Made by a program: the position numbers and the translations under genes. The notes beneath the pieces were generated by a model that was not told the origin of the DNA, did no database searches, and saw only the letters and a program-made list of their open reading frames with translations. From Ulva prolifera (Eukaryota > Chlorophyta > Ulvophyceae > Ulvales > Ulvaceae), in assembly GCA_023078555.1 (NCBI GenBank), contig CM041198.1, forward strand, positions 8,603,836 through 8,667,835: DNA of 64,000 bases. Direction: 5' to 3'. Every line of letters begins with the position of its first letter. Within the stretch, counting starts at the first letter, position 1. Below, in pieces: positions 31,471 to 42,691 of this stretch.

Positions 31471-31731
31471 CCTCTCACACCGAACTGCCATCTGCCACTG
31501 GCAAAGTGGCATGGAGACGCACATGTTGCAACTGTGCTCTCGTCCGCGTACCGGGCACATGACTGCAGAAGAATCACTGCGGAAACACGGTCTGCACGGA
31601 TCCTGCGGTGCGACCTGCGTCCGCGATCCGTTTAACACAGAACAACACACCACTCACAGCGTGCTTGCAATCATGAAGCAGACTGTGTGCACGCATGCCT
31701 GCGATTCTGGTCCGCAAAGGCAGGCATTTGT

Positions 31732-31895
31732 GTTACAAGGACAAAGCAAGCAAGGCACGTAGCACCGCGAGCAACAACCAGGGGAACCGCACATGTACAC
31801 CACGCAACAAGAAACACGCAGCACACACCAACACACCCACGCAACGTAAGCACCTGCGCCGGCCACAGCTACACAGCTGTGCCACACAGTGTGCA
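31732..31895 (-). mobile_element. LINE family C 3' end fragment, minus
   Basis: GTTACAAGGACAAAGCAAGC, GGTAGCACCGC-like text, AGGGGAACCGCAC and CACACCAACACACCCACGC are the reverse complement of the family C terminus. Confidence 0.75.
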
Positions 31896-32039
31896 GCCAT
31901 CCGGCCTGAGCGGTGGGGTGCCCCTTGGGCGCCCCGTCCGCTTGACGCCACCGACCTGTGGCCTCCGACTCCAGCTGGGCCGGGTCCAATGGGTGTGCGG
32001 GATGCCTTCGTTGGCATGTGCGGGGACTGCGGAACGGCT

Positions 32040-32493
32040 TGGGCGATGCATTGTCCTTGGTGCGGTGCGGCGTGGGCCGGCGAGGCTGCGCGGCGGTGTG
32101 CCGGGCTGGCGTGGTATGCTGTGGCTTGGTGGGGTGGGGGTGGGTCTTGGGGCCGGGGCGGCCCCCGGCAATCGGGCGGCCATGATGGGCGGCCTCAGGC
32201 AGCGGTGTGTTGGGTTTGGCCCTGTCGTACGGCGGCGGGCGTTGTGGTGCTGGTGGTTGTGATGTTGTGTGTCGGCCGTGGGGTTTGTGCGTGCGCGTGT
32301 GTGGGTTTGGGTTTGTGGGTGTGTGGGTCTGTGCGTGTGTGTGCTGGTGTGTGGGTGTGTGCTTGGCGGTCTGCGGATCTGTGTCGCTTGCTACGCCGGT
32401 GATGGGTGCGATGTTCGTGGGTGTCTTGGTGCTTGCTTCGTCTGCTGGCTCCTTTCGCGGTGCTGCCCGACTTGCTGCCTTTGTCCTTGTAAC
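32040..32493 (+). mobile_element. LINE family C 3' UTR copy
   Basis: The text CGGTGCGGCGTGGGCCGGCG, GGGGCCGGGGCGGCCCCCGG, GTGTGTCGGCCGTGGGG and CTGCTGGCTCCTTTCGCGG up to CCTTGTAAC is collinear with 50481-50978. Confidence 0.8.
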
Positions 32494-32509
32494 ACAGTGT
32501 GCAGCGACA

Positions 32510-33185
32510 CACACGACCACACACACCCACAAACACACACAAGCCTCGCACCCAACACCCACAAGCACACCCACACGCCCACCCCCATCCGCACCGCGCC
32601 CACCAGCCAGGCGCAAGAGCCCCGAGAGCACATGGTCCAATGGGTTGGTCCAATGGGTTGAGGACGGAGTAAAAGCTACCCCCTCCGTTTCAGGAGGTCG
32701 TGGGTTCGATTCTGCGTGCGCTTTGGGGAATCAAAACGGCCGTACGTGACCACCTCGCTTAGCACAGGAGGAGGCCCTGTGGGTTGCGTACGGTCGTCTG
32801 AGGGGGGTTTCCAGGTGGTATACCCCTTCGGCATATGTGGTCCCGTTAATTCGGAGTTGTCAATGTCCAATAGGATACGGCTCAGTAAATTCAGATGTAC
32901 TTTACTTTACATGCAGCCAAGGCTGCCGGCGGCAAAGAAACAGCGAGACCTCAACAACAACAACAGCCTCCGCCCCGGAGAGGCCCCCGCCTCCCCCAGC
33001 ACAACCCACCCCGCTCAGCCCCTGCACACCACCCCGCCCACCCGCAAACCCACACCCGCAATTGGTTAACCCCCACAGTCCAGCCCAGCCGGCCCTAACT
33101 CCCCGGCCGCGCCCCAATGGCGGGCCACACGCAGACGCATGGGGAAGACAGCGGCGAAGCGCGGTACGCCAGAGCCGCCACGTTT
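32510..33185 (-). mobile_element. LINE family C 3' UTR, interrupted by a SINE
   Basis: Two blocks, 32510-32640 and 32915-33185, are collinear with 24290-24640 of another family C copy. The SINE at 32646-32910 splits them at a point where the other copy reads straight through (GGAAGCACAAGCAGCCAAGG near 24383). Confidence 0.75.
32646..32910 (+). mobile_element. full-length tRNA-derived SINE, copy 2
   Basis: Same organisation as 21461-21732: TGGGTTGAGGACGGAGTAAA (A-box-like), GGTTCGATTC (perfect B-box core), CGTACGGTCGTCTGAGG, CGGAGTTGTCAATGTCC and a TGTACTTTACTTTAC tail. Its first bases TCCAATGGGTTGG are duplicated at 32637-32646. Confidence 0.85.
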
Positions 33186-33189
33186 GTGC

Positions 33190-33537
33190 ACCTGTTCATG
33201 CCATGTGTGCAATAGTGTGCATGATTACCGAAGACTGACACATGCATTTGTGCACCTGTGGCTACACATCTCTGATCCGGAAGAGATTCTTCTACTGTGG
33301 GCGTACGTCTGGTTTGGAAGCGATTCTTCTGCTGTGCTTGTCGATGCCATGCAGTGCCCGTGTCCTCATCTGCAAGACGATCAATAGATATCTTTGATGT
33401 CTACATGGCCAGCAACGCCCAAATCAGCATGCGGGACATGCGGCGCAAATACAAGACATCACGGATACAAAGAGACTTCTCCGCAACTTCATGACGGGCG
33501 CTGGTATACTATACCATGTGGCCGCGTGCGTGCGATT
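33190..33537. other. gap, no gene recognised
   Basis: Short open frames only. I see no conserved motif. Confidence 0.3.
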
Positions 33538-33636
33538 GGGCCAAGGTTTCCGCAGAATTGCATAAGAGTTTCCGCAGCTGTAAAGTAGTTTCCGCAGCTG
33601 CAGTACTAGTGAACAGCCGCGCGGAAACCTTGGCCC
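33538..33636 (+). mobile_element. 99-bp inverted-repeat element (MITE-like)
   Basis: GGGCCAAGGTTTCCGC at the left end is perfectly inverted at the right end (GCGGAAACCTTGGCCC). Inside, GTTTCCGCAGCTG is repeated. No clear target duplication was seen, and too few bases lie between the ends to code for anything. Confidence 0.75.
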
Positions 33637-34385
33637 GACCGCACAACAGCTAGCGTGTCACAGTGTGCATCATGTTGGTTTACTACGCAGTAGTAAACCG
33701 TACGCATGCTTGCTGTGCAGACAAACACAGTTCCAACTTCGATGTGACAGAAGAGCAGTCGACTGCTAACATGCCCGGCCGGCCGGCTTCGCCGGTGCGG
33801 AACACGGCTTCGCCGGTGTACACAGCAACAGAATCTCGTCCAGGTCAGCGTTCGCACAGTGAGATGATGTCGACATGGGCGCCCACACACATGGGTACAA
33901 AACGCTCTGTCACTGTACAGTGAGCACGAGAAGACAAACACAATGGAAAATATAGCATTTGAATCAACGGCCAAACATCTGCGGCCACATAGATAGTACA
34001 CACACCCGCAAAGGAGTAAAAGTCGGGACGTCCGGTCGACCGCGGCCGGTACCGGTACCGGTGCGCGTGAAGGTCGTCATGTACTCTTCATGTCTTCCGG
34101 AACAGGCCGGTGCGCGTGAAGGTCGTCATGGTCACTCAAACCGCATATGCGCATGCATGATGACGCAGGGCCGTGGTCGGCGTGGGGGCGGCAGCATGCT
34201 CGTTGGCCCGGGGTTGCAACTTCGAAAAGTCCTTGACCGCTTCTGACTTGGACGTGCACTGTGAAAGGCCTCGCACGCTTCCGTCACGCATCGATATATC
34301 ATTCCCACCACCGCTGCTCAAGCTTTTCGTGGCCACGGACCTTCCATGGACCCTGCCAGTAGCCAGCGGCTCGTCGTAACGGTGC
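33637..34385. other. gap with diverged repeat fragments
   Basis: GGTGCGCGTGAAGGTCGTCATG is present twice (near 34058 and 34110). GAGAAGACAAACACAATGG near 33910 may be a diverged family B UTR. No gene was recognised. Confidence 0.3.
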
Positions 34386-34387
34386 AC

Positions 34388-34530
34388 CCGTATTTATTAC
34401 AAAAGAGTGAACGGGAGAAAACAAACACTGAAACCGAATCTCATCCGAATCAACTTCAACACACACGCACATGGACACTACAACCGCACTCACAACTCAG
34501 TCCGGCAGGATCGCGTCCTCTAGATGCCAG
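34388..34530 (-). mobile_element. LINE family B 3' end, minus
   Basis: TTACAAAAGAGTGAACGGGA, ACAAACACTGAAACCGAATC and CTCAGTCCGGCAGGATCGC are the reverse complement of the family B UTR and terminus. Confidence 0.8.
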
Positions 34531-35280
34531 GGTACTGTTTGACCGTCTGCTTCCTCTGCCCAGCCCCCAGGCCCCAACCCAATCCCCCCAACCGCAGCCG
34601 CCCCCCGCTGCAATCATGTGGCACCCAAACATGTAGATCAGCAGATCAGCAGATCTGCAGATCAGCCCTGAGCGGCGGAGCACCATGGCAGCGCATTCAT
34701 CCGCCGCTCAGGACAGAGCACTCTTAAGGCTCAGAACCTGCGGAATGTGTCCGGGCGCCGGGTCACACGGAAGAGGCGGCGGCGCGCCGGCCCACTGGGA
34801 TGATAATCGACCACGATCCTGACCGCGCGCGGCCGCGTACAGGTCGTCACGGTCACTCACCGCAGATCGAGATCGTGAAGTTTTCAACTCACGATCGACG
34901 TCTCGAAAGCGGCACACGCTGCCCGTGTGCATTCGGCTGCTGATTGCTGCTGATGTCTACGGGACCGGGTGGTATAAATGACGCCACATTCCCATGGTCA
35001 CGCATCGTTCGACTAATTCTGCCAGTGCATGCATCTCCCGGTTCAAATTCGCAGCATAGGCTGACTGCCCACACACTTCTCTGAAGCACATATCCGCTGC
35101 ATCTGCGAACGGCGTGTCCCGGCTGTCCAGGCTTCAATACCAGTGCGACGCTGCGAAAGTTCAGCTTCGACATCAAACAAGGTGAGCACACTTGAGCCTG
35201 CTCATGAGGTGTGCATGCTGGCCATGGGCTGAAATGGTTGCGGAACATGTGCCGATCGGGCCTCGTGAGCCTGATGAAGT

Positions 35281-35365
35281 GTTACAAAAGAGTGAACGGG
35301 AGAAAAAGAAAACAAACACTGAAACCGAATCTCATCCGAATCAACATCAACATCAAACAGCTGCT
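35281..35365 (-). mobile_element. LINE family B 3' end, minus
   Basis: GTTACAAAAGAGTGAACGGG, then ACAAACACTGAAACCGAATC, the best-preserved minus-strand terminus. It lies tail to head with a plus-strand copy (35400-35690). Confidence 0.8.
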
Positions 35366-35399
35366 CCGGAAAGGCATATATATGTCTTCGTGTACGTAC

Positions 35400-35690
35400 A
35401 TGTCCGGCGCGTTTGTTCAGTGGGCGCTGCGGTTGCTGTCTGTGTCGTTGCAGCTGGGCAATGCGCAGATGTATCGGAAGTCTATCGGGGCTTGTCATCT
35501 CGCGTGAGCAAGGGTTGCGGTATGATGCGGGCCTGGAGGATGCAATCCTGCCGGACTGAGGTGGGGGCGCGGTGTATCTCGAGATAGTGTGATCGTGGGT
35601 GTGCACATGTTGAAGTTGATTCGGATGAGATTCTTTTGAGGCATTTGTCTTCTCCCGAACGTTCATTCTTTGGTATACATATGTCTTCGT
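35400..35690 (+). mobile_element. LINE family B C-terminus and UTR, plus
   Basis: GCGTTTGTTCAGTGGGCGCT, GCTGGGCAATGCGCAGATGT and GGTTGCGGTATGATGCGGGC are collinear with the reverse complement of 28930-29110. It ends in a diverged TTCATTCTTTGG terminus. Confidence 0.75.
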
Positions 35691-36061
35691 GTTCCCTGAG
35701 CTCGAGCGTCTGTGCATGCGACATGGCAGAGCTGACAGCAGCGACGCGCGTGCGTGCGTGTGCGGGTACCCACGTCGCCATGTGGAGCCCGCCGGCCGGG
35801 CGTGCCGGTTTTCTTCCATATGCATGCTCGAGACGAGAGTCTTTTGCTGCGTTTGCATTACAGCAGAGTGAATGGGCAATTCTTTTCCTGTGTCTGTCAA
35901 TGCCCGTTGCCTCTTCTGTGACTGTCCTTCTAGAGCTGCGCCAGCTTTTGCTTTGTCGGATGTTGGCACTACAATGGCATGTATATGCATGGCATTCCGT
36001 CAGCGAGTTGCAGGTGTCATGGCGTGCCAGATGTGCACTCTCTTCACTTTCATCGAGACGG

Positions 36062-36083
36062 TCATATATATATATATATATAT
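36062..36083 (+). repeat. (TA)n microsatellite
   Basis: About 22 bp of alternating TA. Confidence 0.9.
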
Positions 36084-36640
36084 GACAGAGCATGGCCGGA
36101 TGCACGCGGCGTCAAATGCTTCGGGGGCGGGCAAGCTTGCCGGAATGCCTTGCTGGCATATGCATAAACCGGTATACATGTGCATGCCATTGGGCCAGCC
36201 GCACGGGGCTGACTCATGATGCGCGCGACTGGGATGGTTGCCACAGAATGGAGAGGCAAACATGGGCGTGAGTGACTGCAAACACAAGTACCTCTCACAG
36301 TAGTGTCACCTATGTTTTTTCCCTTGGTCGTTGTTGTTGTAAGGTGGTCACAGTCTGAAGCCAGCACATCATCATGCTAGCTACAGCTGGTACACTATTC
36401 AGTGTGATATGTCATAGGCTATGATAGCCTACCGGTGGCCAGTGCCCTGGCATAGGCACATTATACTTTTGCACCGTGACGGGCATCTTTTGGGCATGTG
36501 GGCATGTCACCACGGTGGTCGGGAGTGTTATGACTGGGACTGTTATATATCATATGATTGTGCCCCTCACACCGGCCACCAGCGACCACAGGCAAGATGC
36601 ATGTGATCATAGCCGTGGCTTCATGCAGCCGCATCTACAG

Positions 36641-38514
36641 ATGATCAGCACTGCCATGAGCACTGCCAGTGGACATACACATGCGCACTCAAGGGAAACG
36701 GGCGGTCAGGCGCGTGTGCGCGTGGCTGCCCCCAGGCCTGCCTCTGGCCGCGTGCGCGCTGGCCGCTGCGCCGCCATGCGCATGGCCGGAGCATACCGTG
36801 CGCACGCGGTGGTCCGTGGCTCGGCGCCCGGCGGTCTCAGCGCTACCGGCATGCATGCCACCATCGCTAGCGGCAGGCCGTTGCGTGTGCTTGCCCCAGT
36901 GGACACGAAGAGGAACGTCGCCGTAGCCAACAAGGGCCCAGGGTTCATTGTGTACAACAAGACCAAGTGGCCGCTGCAGATTTCCCTTGACCAGGTGCGT
37001 GACGCTTCCTTGCTGAGCATGCATGCACGTAGCACCCGGCGGGCGATGGCGGAGTGCACAGATGTTGCCAGCCTTGACCCCTGATTCCTTGACCGGTGCA
37101 GTGCGGAATCCTTCTTCGATGCGGGCATGCACTAGTACTTTGGGGTTGCTGGCAGCATCCGCGGGCATGCTGACATGCGCCCGTGTGACCAACGCATGCA
37201 TTCAATCATCGGCCTGGTGGCCACGTGGGTGCCGCCGCGGGTACCCTTTGACCGTCTGCGTCAGCTACCACATTCAAGTGCAATCAACAGTTAACGTTGT
37301 GTGTCGCTGTCTGAGCAGTTATCCATACAGCTTCTCACGGCCATCAGCATGTGAACGTATGCACACCTGAAAGACCTCATCGGGGGCAGACGCACGCGCA
37401 GGTGGGGCCGCTCTACTTCGAGGTGGTGCCGCCGGGGGGTAGGTTCAGGCGCAAGACGGGCGCCGTGTGGTTCACGGTGAGTGCAAAGGTTCTGCTTGAC
37501 CCCAAGGACAAGCTCACGACCTGGGACGCGGTGGTGCCCATCGCAGTCATGACTGCGAGCGTGCTGGCGGCCGCAGCCTCTCTTGGTGCGATCCTGGTGC
37601 AATTGCAAGGTCCATTTTGCACCATCGGGCGCGCATGCAGCGTCATCGGAGCTGCGGTCATATTGGCAACACGGCAGTGCATATGGCCACGAGGAGTCCA
37701 GACCGAGATCTCGGTGCCAGCTCCATGGTGTACTGTCATTTAAATGACAGTGGCGTGCACACTGGCAGGCCTCAGGCTAGCGCTGCACGACTGCGTGAAG
37801 GCCACAAATTCATGCATTGACTTTTGCTGCTGCCTAGATGGTCACATCGCGCAGCATGATGCTCCACAACAGTGTTGAGCTGCCAGAGCGGTCCCATATG
37901 TTCACGTCTGCTCTCTGGATGGCTGCCCAGAAGCGGCTGCAAGGCGGCCCGACACTACTCCAATTCACATGCATGTGCGCACATGTGTCAGCGTCAGCCC
38001 TACCGTTTGGCACATCCTCTCGTTTGATCAGCCATGTCGTCTAGATCTATGCTGATACGATAGCTATGTTCATGCTGTCACGAGGCACCTGCACGGTGAA
38101 GGTACTTCGTCGGCGGTGAGCGGGATTGGAGCAGCAGCCGCTGCGGGCGGGTCGGCTGTTACGGCGACCGAGGTCGCAGTCACATCCATTGCCAGCACGC
38201 TTGTGGGGGCCGGTTTCACCGCCGACTCCGCACTCGTCATCGGTGGCGCAGTGGTCGGCGGGAGCGAGGAAGCCGCAGAATCCGCAGTCAACGCTGTGAT
38301 CGCCGACGTGTTCTCGAACGACAACATGACTGCGAGCAAGGCGGGCCAGTATGCTGGCAAGCCATGGCCGTTCAAGTCACGCATGGCGGAGTACGAAGTC
38401 AGGGGCGGGCCATACTTCAAGGACTACTCCGGGCCGCCCCCAAAGGGGCTGGAGGACGGCAAGAAACCGATTGTACCTGTAGGCAGGGACCTCTCGATGC
38501 ATCGCACAAAATAG
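36641..38514 (+). CDS. unrecognised three-exon family, intact copy C (316 aa)
   Basis: Exons 36641-36994, 37402-37585 and 38102-38514 join in phase. Exons 1 and 2 have exactly the same lengths (354 and 184 nt) as in copy B. Residues 1-60 are Arg/Ala/Ser/Gly-rich (MISTAMSTASG start), like an organelle transit peptide. The core is RVLAPVDTKRNVAVANKGPG, FIVYNKTKWPLQISLDQ, then GPLYFEVVPPGGRFRRKTGA and VWFTVSAK. A hydrophobic helix follows (AVVPIAVMTASVLAAAASLG) and then an Ala/Gly-rich stretch (TSIASTLVGAGFTADSALVI). The tail has AGQYAGKPWPFKSRMAEYEV and ends SMHRTK. I know no function; hydrophobic Gly/Ala runs suggest membrane association. GTGCGT donor in intron 1, GTGCGA in intron 2. Confidence 0.65.
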
Positions 38515-39200
38515 AGGCAATGTGGAATGAAGCCTCCTTCGTGCCTGCGAGCATTGTGTTTGTGCTAAAAGTTGTTCAAATGGGTTGTCAGGCCATGGGC
38601 TGTTGAACTGGGCTGTCAGGCCATTGGCCAAAGCATGCGCAGTGGCCCGGAGAGATGTATTCTGTGCGTACAATTTATGCATGCATGTTTGAGGGTGGCA
38701 TTTGTAACAGAATCGTTTGAATGTGGCACACCGGTCAGACCATGGAGGTACTTTCGTGGAGTGTGTGGGTGATCATCCATGAGGATGCTGGTGGTCGTGT
38801 GCGTCGGTGTGGTCGGTTTGGGTGCTGCTTGTGCTGGCTGTGCCAGTGGCGTGGGTGCGTTACGCTGGGTCACCCACCAACGGTTGGTGGACGTGTATCT
38901 GCTCTGCTGGCTACTTCGGCTGTGCTGCCGGGCTCGCCGCATTTGCCCGTGCCCGTTGCTGATAACACACACCATATACCTTTGTAGCACCTTCGAGAGA
39001 GGTCCAGCTCGCGCAGATACATGGTCACAATGAAGGTAGCCACAGCAGCGTCATGATGATCCTTACGAGCAGCAATGTTGTGCTTCTTGAGCTAAGCACT
39101 ATCTCGAGATACAGTAATCATGCACAAGCACGGCATCCCACAGACACATCTACTAGTTCAACGCAAGTTGCGGGAGGGCTGACCTATTACATCACCTATG
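38280..39200 (+). repeat. inverted segmental duplicate of 21345-22500
   Basis: Includes the end of copy C, its 3' flank, a LINE-like GT-rich tract (38690-38985) and GCCACAGCAGCGTCATGATG. It lacks the SINE found in the partner, so it preserves the empty insertion site (CTTGAGCTAAGCACTATCTC side near 39075). Confidence 0.82.
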
Positions 39201-39514
39201 AATGACCCGGGGCCCATGGCTCAGTCCCGGGACCGCCGCTCCAATGCTGGAGAATCGCCGAGGGAGGAAGTGTTTGTGGACTATAACAACTAACTACTGT
39301 TGGACTATAACAACACTTGACTGCCCCTGCAGGGGATACATGTACAGCGGCGCATCCCGCGAAACACGTGAGTCTCAGACATCATGATTTCACTCTGCAA
39401 AACCTTGTCGGCACAGTGACGCGCACGCTATGCTCTTGTCGCTGTGATCTGGAAGACAGGTGATCACCTCGAGGTGAACCCAATTGCAAGGCGTGCATGG
39501 GAGAGAGGGTGTCA

Positions 39515-39550
39515 GAATTCTTAACAAGAGAGGGTGTCAGAATTCTTATA
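39515..39550 (+). repeat. tandem 20-bp repeat
   Basis: GAGAGGGTGTCAGAATTCTTA occurs at about 39503 and 39528, separated by a few bases. Confidence 0.7.
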
Positions 39551-39744
39551 AGATAATTAGTTAACAACGTGTGGTACTCAAATACAAAGACATGTGTACC
39601 GGTGCCCTGAAACGATGACTGCCAACGCGCTGCTTTTCACCACATACACCACATACATGCCTATGTGATGCGTGCAGTGCTGCGTGCATGCCGCATGTCC
39701 ATCTGTTGTTGCCATGCACTGTACATGTCTCAGCTACCGCAGCA

Positions 39745-39925
39745 CTGGACATGCCCCAGCGCCCCGACAGTGCCCTTGCATATGCCAGCGCTGGCGCCAG
39801 GCCTAGGCGGCATTACCTGGCACGTGTACTCGCGGAGACAACATGAATGTGGCCGCTTCACGCTTCAAACAGAATCGCCGGTTACCTCCAAGTATCACAA
39901 CAATAATCGTGCGCTAGCTACGATG
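39745..39925 (-). repeat. duplicated segment, inverted copy of 18420-18600
   Basis: Reverse complement matches 18420-18600 from TTGTTGTGATACTTGGAGG to GGGGCATGTCCAGTG with small indels. Confidence 0.8.
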
Positions 39926-40584
39926 TAGCTAGGCTTCATGCCGTTATCAGTTTGTATTCCCATCGCTGGTGGAGGGACGCAGCGATAGACGCAGCGTGAC
40001 GGCAAATCGGATTCATGTTTGCAAATGAATGCAATGGCGGTGTAGGCCTAGGTCACAGGGAAACATTGCGACTCCAGGCGGGAGGCGGCAATAGCTAGCC
40101 TATTGCGGCCACTTCTTGTTGTCGGGCTGCATGCATTGGCGGCTACGTACGGCTGCGCATATGCCACATGGCTGCATGCATTGGCGGCTATGTACGCCTG
40201 CGCATATGCCACACCAGCGGTGGCAGCGTCGGTGTAGGCGTGCGCAGTCGCAGTTGACTAGCACTGGGGCGTGCCTGGCTGGTGTCTGAGCCTCAGCCTG
40301 AGGGAGCGGGTGTGCGCGTGCACGCACGGGTGGGTGTGCGCGCATGTCGTTGACCGTTTGGCGGACCCGATGTGGATGTGTTTGGGCGCGGCCGAGGCAG
40401 GGGAGGCTGGGGGATTGGGCTGGGCTGCTGCAGCTGCAGCAGCCTCTAGAGGACTCCGCGGAGGGCCGCTGGGGGTCCGCCGCCATGTGCACAGCGGCGG
40501 GCACCGGAGGTGGCCACGTGCCAAGCACAGCGGCACTGATCAGTGCTCATGAGTCACGGCCGGGCACGGCAGTAGCTGCATGGG

Positions 40585-40625
<41 letters not shown>

Positions 40626-41700
40626 AAATCTTGGGCGCCATGCGGGGTTGCGGGCGCGGCCGAGGCTTGGGCGGATGAGAAGGCGGTGGAGGGTGACGGG
40701 CGAGCTGCCGTCAAGCTGGCCGTGAGGCCGTGGCCAAGGCCCTTGTGGACCCTACAGCTGCTTAGGTGCGTACCCACCGCCGAGGTGATGCCGCAGCGCA
40801 CTATCACGTGGGGCCGCGTTTCGACGAGCAGGGTGTGCCGGGCGACGACAGCCACCCACAGGGAGGAGCAGACCAGGGATTGGACGCCCGCTTCCCTGCT
40901 GCGCCCACAGGGGATTCGCCATCATCAATGAGGCGCCCAGGGGGCCTTCCCCGAGCTGCAGCCGGGTGTACACACAGAATTCCATGTCAGACCAGTCGCA
41001 AGCCCGGGGAGCGCTGTGCGGCATGCTGCCGCAAGGGCCCCCATGCAGCTGCGCAAGCGGGCAGCGGCCGCGTGGGCTCCGTCCACGAGCTGGGCTGAAC
41101 GCCCGCCGGTGGCATCATCGAGCGCCTCAAAGGCTGCAGCTTGGCAGGCGCTGGCCTCGGCGCACGCGAGTGTGCATTGCAGCTGAGACAACTGCAGCTT
41201 CGCCGTACGCGTGTTGTCGTGCGTCCATCCTGCAGCACCGGTCGGGCTTTTGGCAACGCCGGGTAAGGCAGCGCCCCACTCCCGATGCATTCGCTGGCCG
41301 CCTTCAACAACAACGGCAGCTACCTGTTCTCACAGCAGGGGCTCGGGTGCATCGGCGCAGGGGCCCGGCCCCTCTTCCTCCGTGCGAGCGCTGTCAACTG
41401 CAGAGATATCATATGCACATGCATGCAAGAACACCACGAGGCTCGCCGGCCTGTGCATACCTGAAGCGGCCTGACGATTCGGGTTCGGGGTACGTAATGG
41501 GGTCCAGGGAGCTCCTTCCTGAGAGCACAATGCGTAAAGGCAACCCTCTTCACCACAGTCAGTCATGTCAGCGGTGGACTATAGCGCGCGCCCTCTGTCC
41601 TGCCTTCGCGATGATCCTATAGGCAAGGCAGTCGGCTGTTCATCTGATTTGTTGAGTGCAGTTGAATCAGATGATGATCGCTGTGCCCGTGTGCAGCGCT
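39926..41700. other. accessory gap with GC-rich coding-like tract and a poly-G run
   Basis: Near 40110-40210 a GGCTGCATGCATTGGCGGCTA unit is duplicated. 40588-40623 is a 36-bp poly-G run. On the minus strand about 41235-40985 the frame reads KLQLSQLQCTLACAEASACQ and AAAFEALDDATGG, helical and Ala/Cys-rich, possibly one exon of an unrecognised gene. I could not find joined exons on either side. Confidence 0.3.
40588..40623 (+). repeat. 36-bp poly-G run
   Basis: Uninterrupted G on the plus strand; such runs can form G-quadruplexes and are prone to length error. Confidence 0.95.
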
Positions 41701-42039
41701 CCCAAGGTGTTCAGTGACTATATATAGATGGAGGTGCTGTGGCGGGTGCAGCTGCCGGTACTAGTGTTGGTAGGTGTGGGGTTGGTGGCGGGCCGCCGTG
41801 CTTGGCTGATGGCCTCAAGTGGTAAGCAACCTCACGTGAGTGGGTTTGTGGACCGCGTCTAGGCGTTCAATGCTGTGCATAGGCAGATCTACGGCACATA
41901 TCCAGTACGGACGAACAGCTGTTTTGTGAATGGTGGTGGCGCAGTATGAGTCAAATGACTCAAGGTCGGAGCTCTCTGTGTACATCGGGAAATCTGTACA
42001 TCTGGAACAGGAGTCTTGAGGCTGTGTGGTGGCAGGACC

Positions 42040-42090
42040 TTACACCTAGGATACGGCTCAGTAAATTTAGATTTACTTTACTTCACACGA
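42040..42090 (+). repeat. SINE 3' end fragment
   Basis: AGGATACGGCTCAGTAAATT, then TAGATTTACTTTACTTCACAC, the tail end of the SINE family. Confidence 0.7.
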
Positions 42091-42575
42091 TGACTGGCCG
42101 GCCTGCTGCTGTGGCCATGTCAGCCTGGGGCTTCCTTGTGTGACACTTGAGGACAGAAGCGGAGAGGCGAGGCGCACACCGCAGACACATAGCAGCTCAA
42201 GAACACTGTCATAATCTCCGTGAACCGTGGGAGTTCTGTGTTTGAAAAAGCCTCTGACACCGTCAATCGCATGCCAACGAGCGCAGAACCAGCGGCTGCC
42301 CGCTCAGAAGACAGGACAAAGGCAGCATGGGCTTGTGCTGCATCAGGGCTGAGCATGTATGCGTACGCCTCTTTGCAATGGCCTCTTTCAAGTTGCAATG
42401 GCTACTTTCAAGTTGCAGTGGCCTCTTTCAAGTTGCAATGGGGCAGAGCTGCGCCTTGAGGGTGGGAGATGAAGCACGCCCCAGGGCTCCCTTCACTGCA
42501 TGTCAATAGATCTAGAGTCAATCATTGGTGGCCCACGCTGTGCCTTAGGACTGCAGTGTGTGTCGAGGGTCATGT

Positions 42576-42679
42576 ATTACAAGGACAAAGCGAACCAAGC
42601 AGGTGGCACCGCTGGCAACAAGCAGGGGAACCGCACACACGCAGCCAGCAACACGCAGCACATACCAACACATACCAGG
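42576..42679 (-). mobile_element. LINE family C terminus with 12-bp target-site duplication
   Basis: A 104-bp piece (ATTACAAGGACAAAGCGAAC, then GCAGGTGGCACCGC and AGGGGAACCGCACAC) is flanked by CGAGGGTCATGT at 42564-42575 and 42680-42691. It is a strongly 5'-truncated insertion on the minus strand. Confidence 0.88.
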
Positions 42680-42691
42680 CGAGGGTCATGT

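Noticed and set aside
31654..32640. 328-codon minus-strand open frame
   Set aside because: It crosses three LINE fragments in different orientations and consists of Thr/His/Pro repeats from GT-rich DNA.
36062..36083. TATA-box promoter
   Set aside because: A pure (TA)n microsatellite about 560 bp from the nearest supported start; no other promoter evidence.
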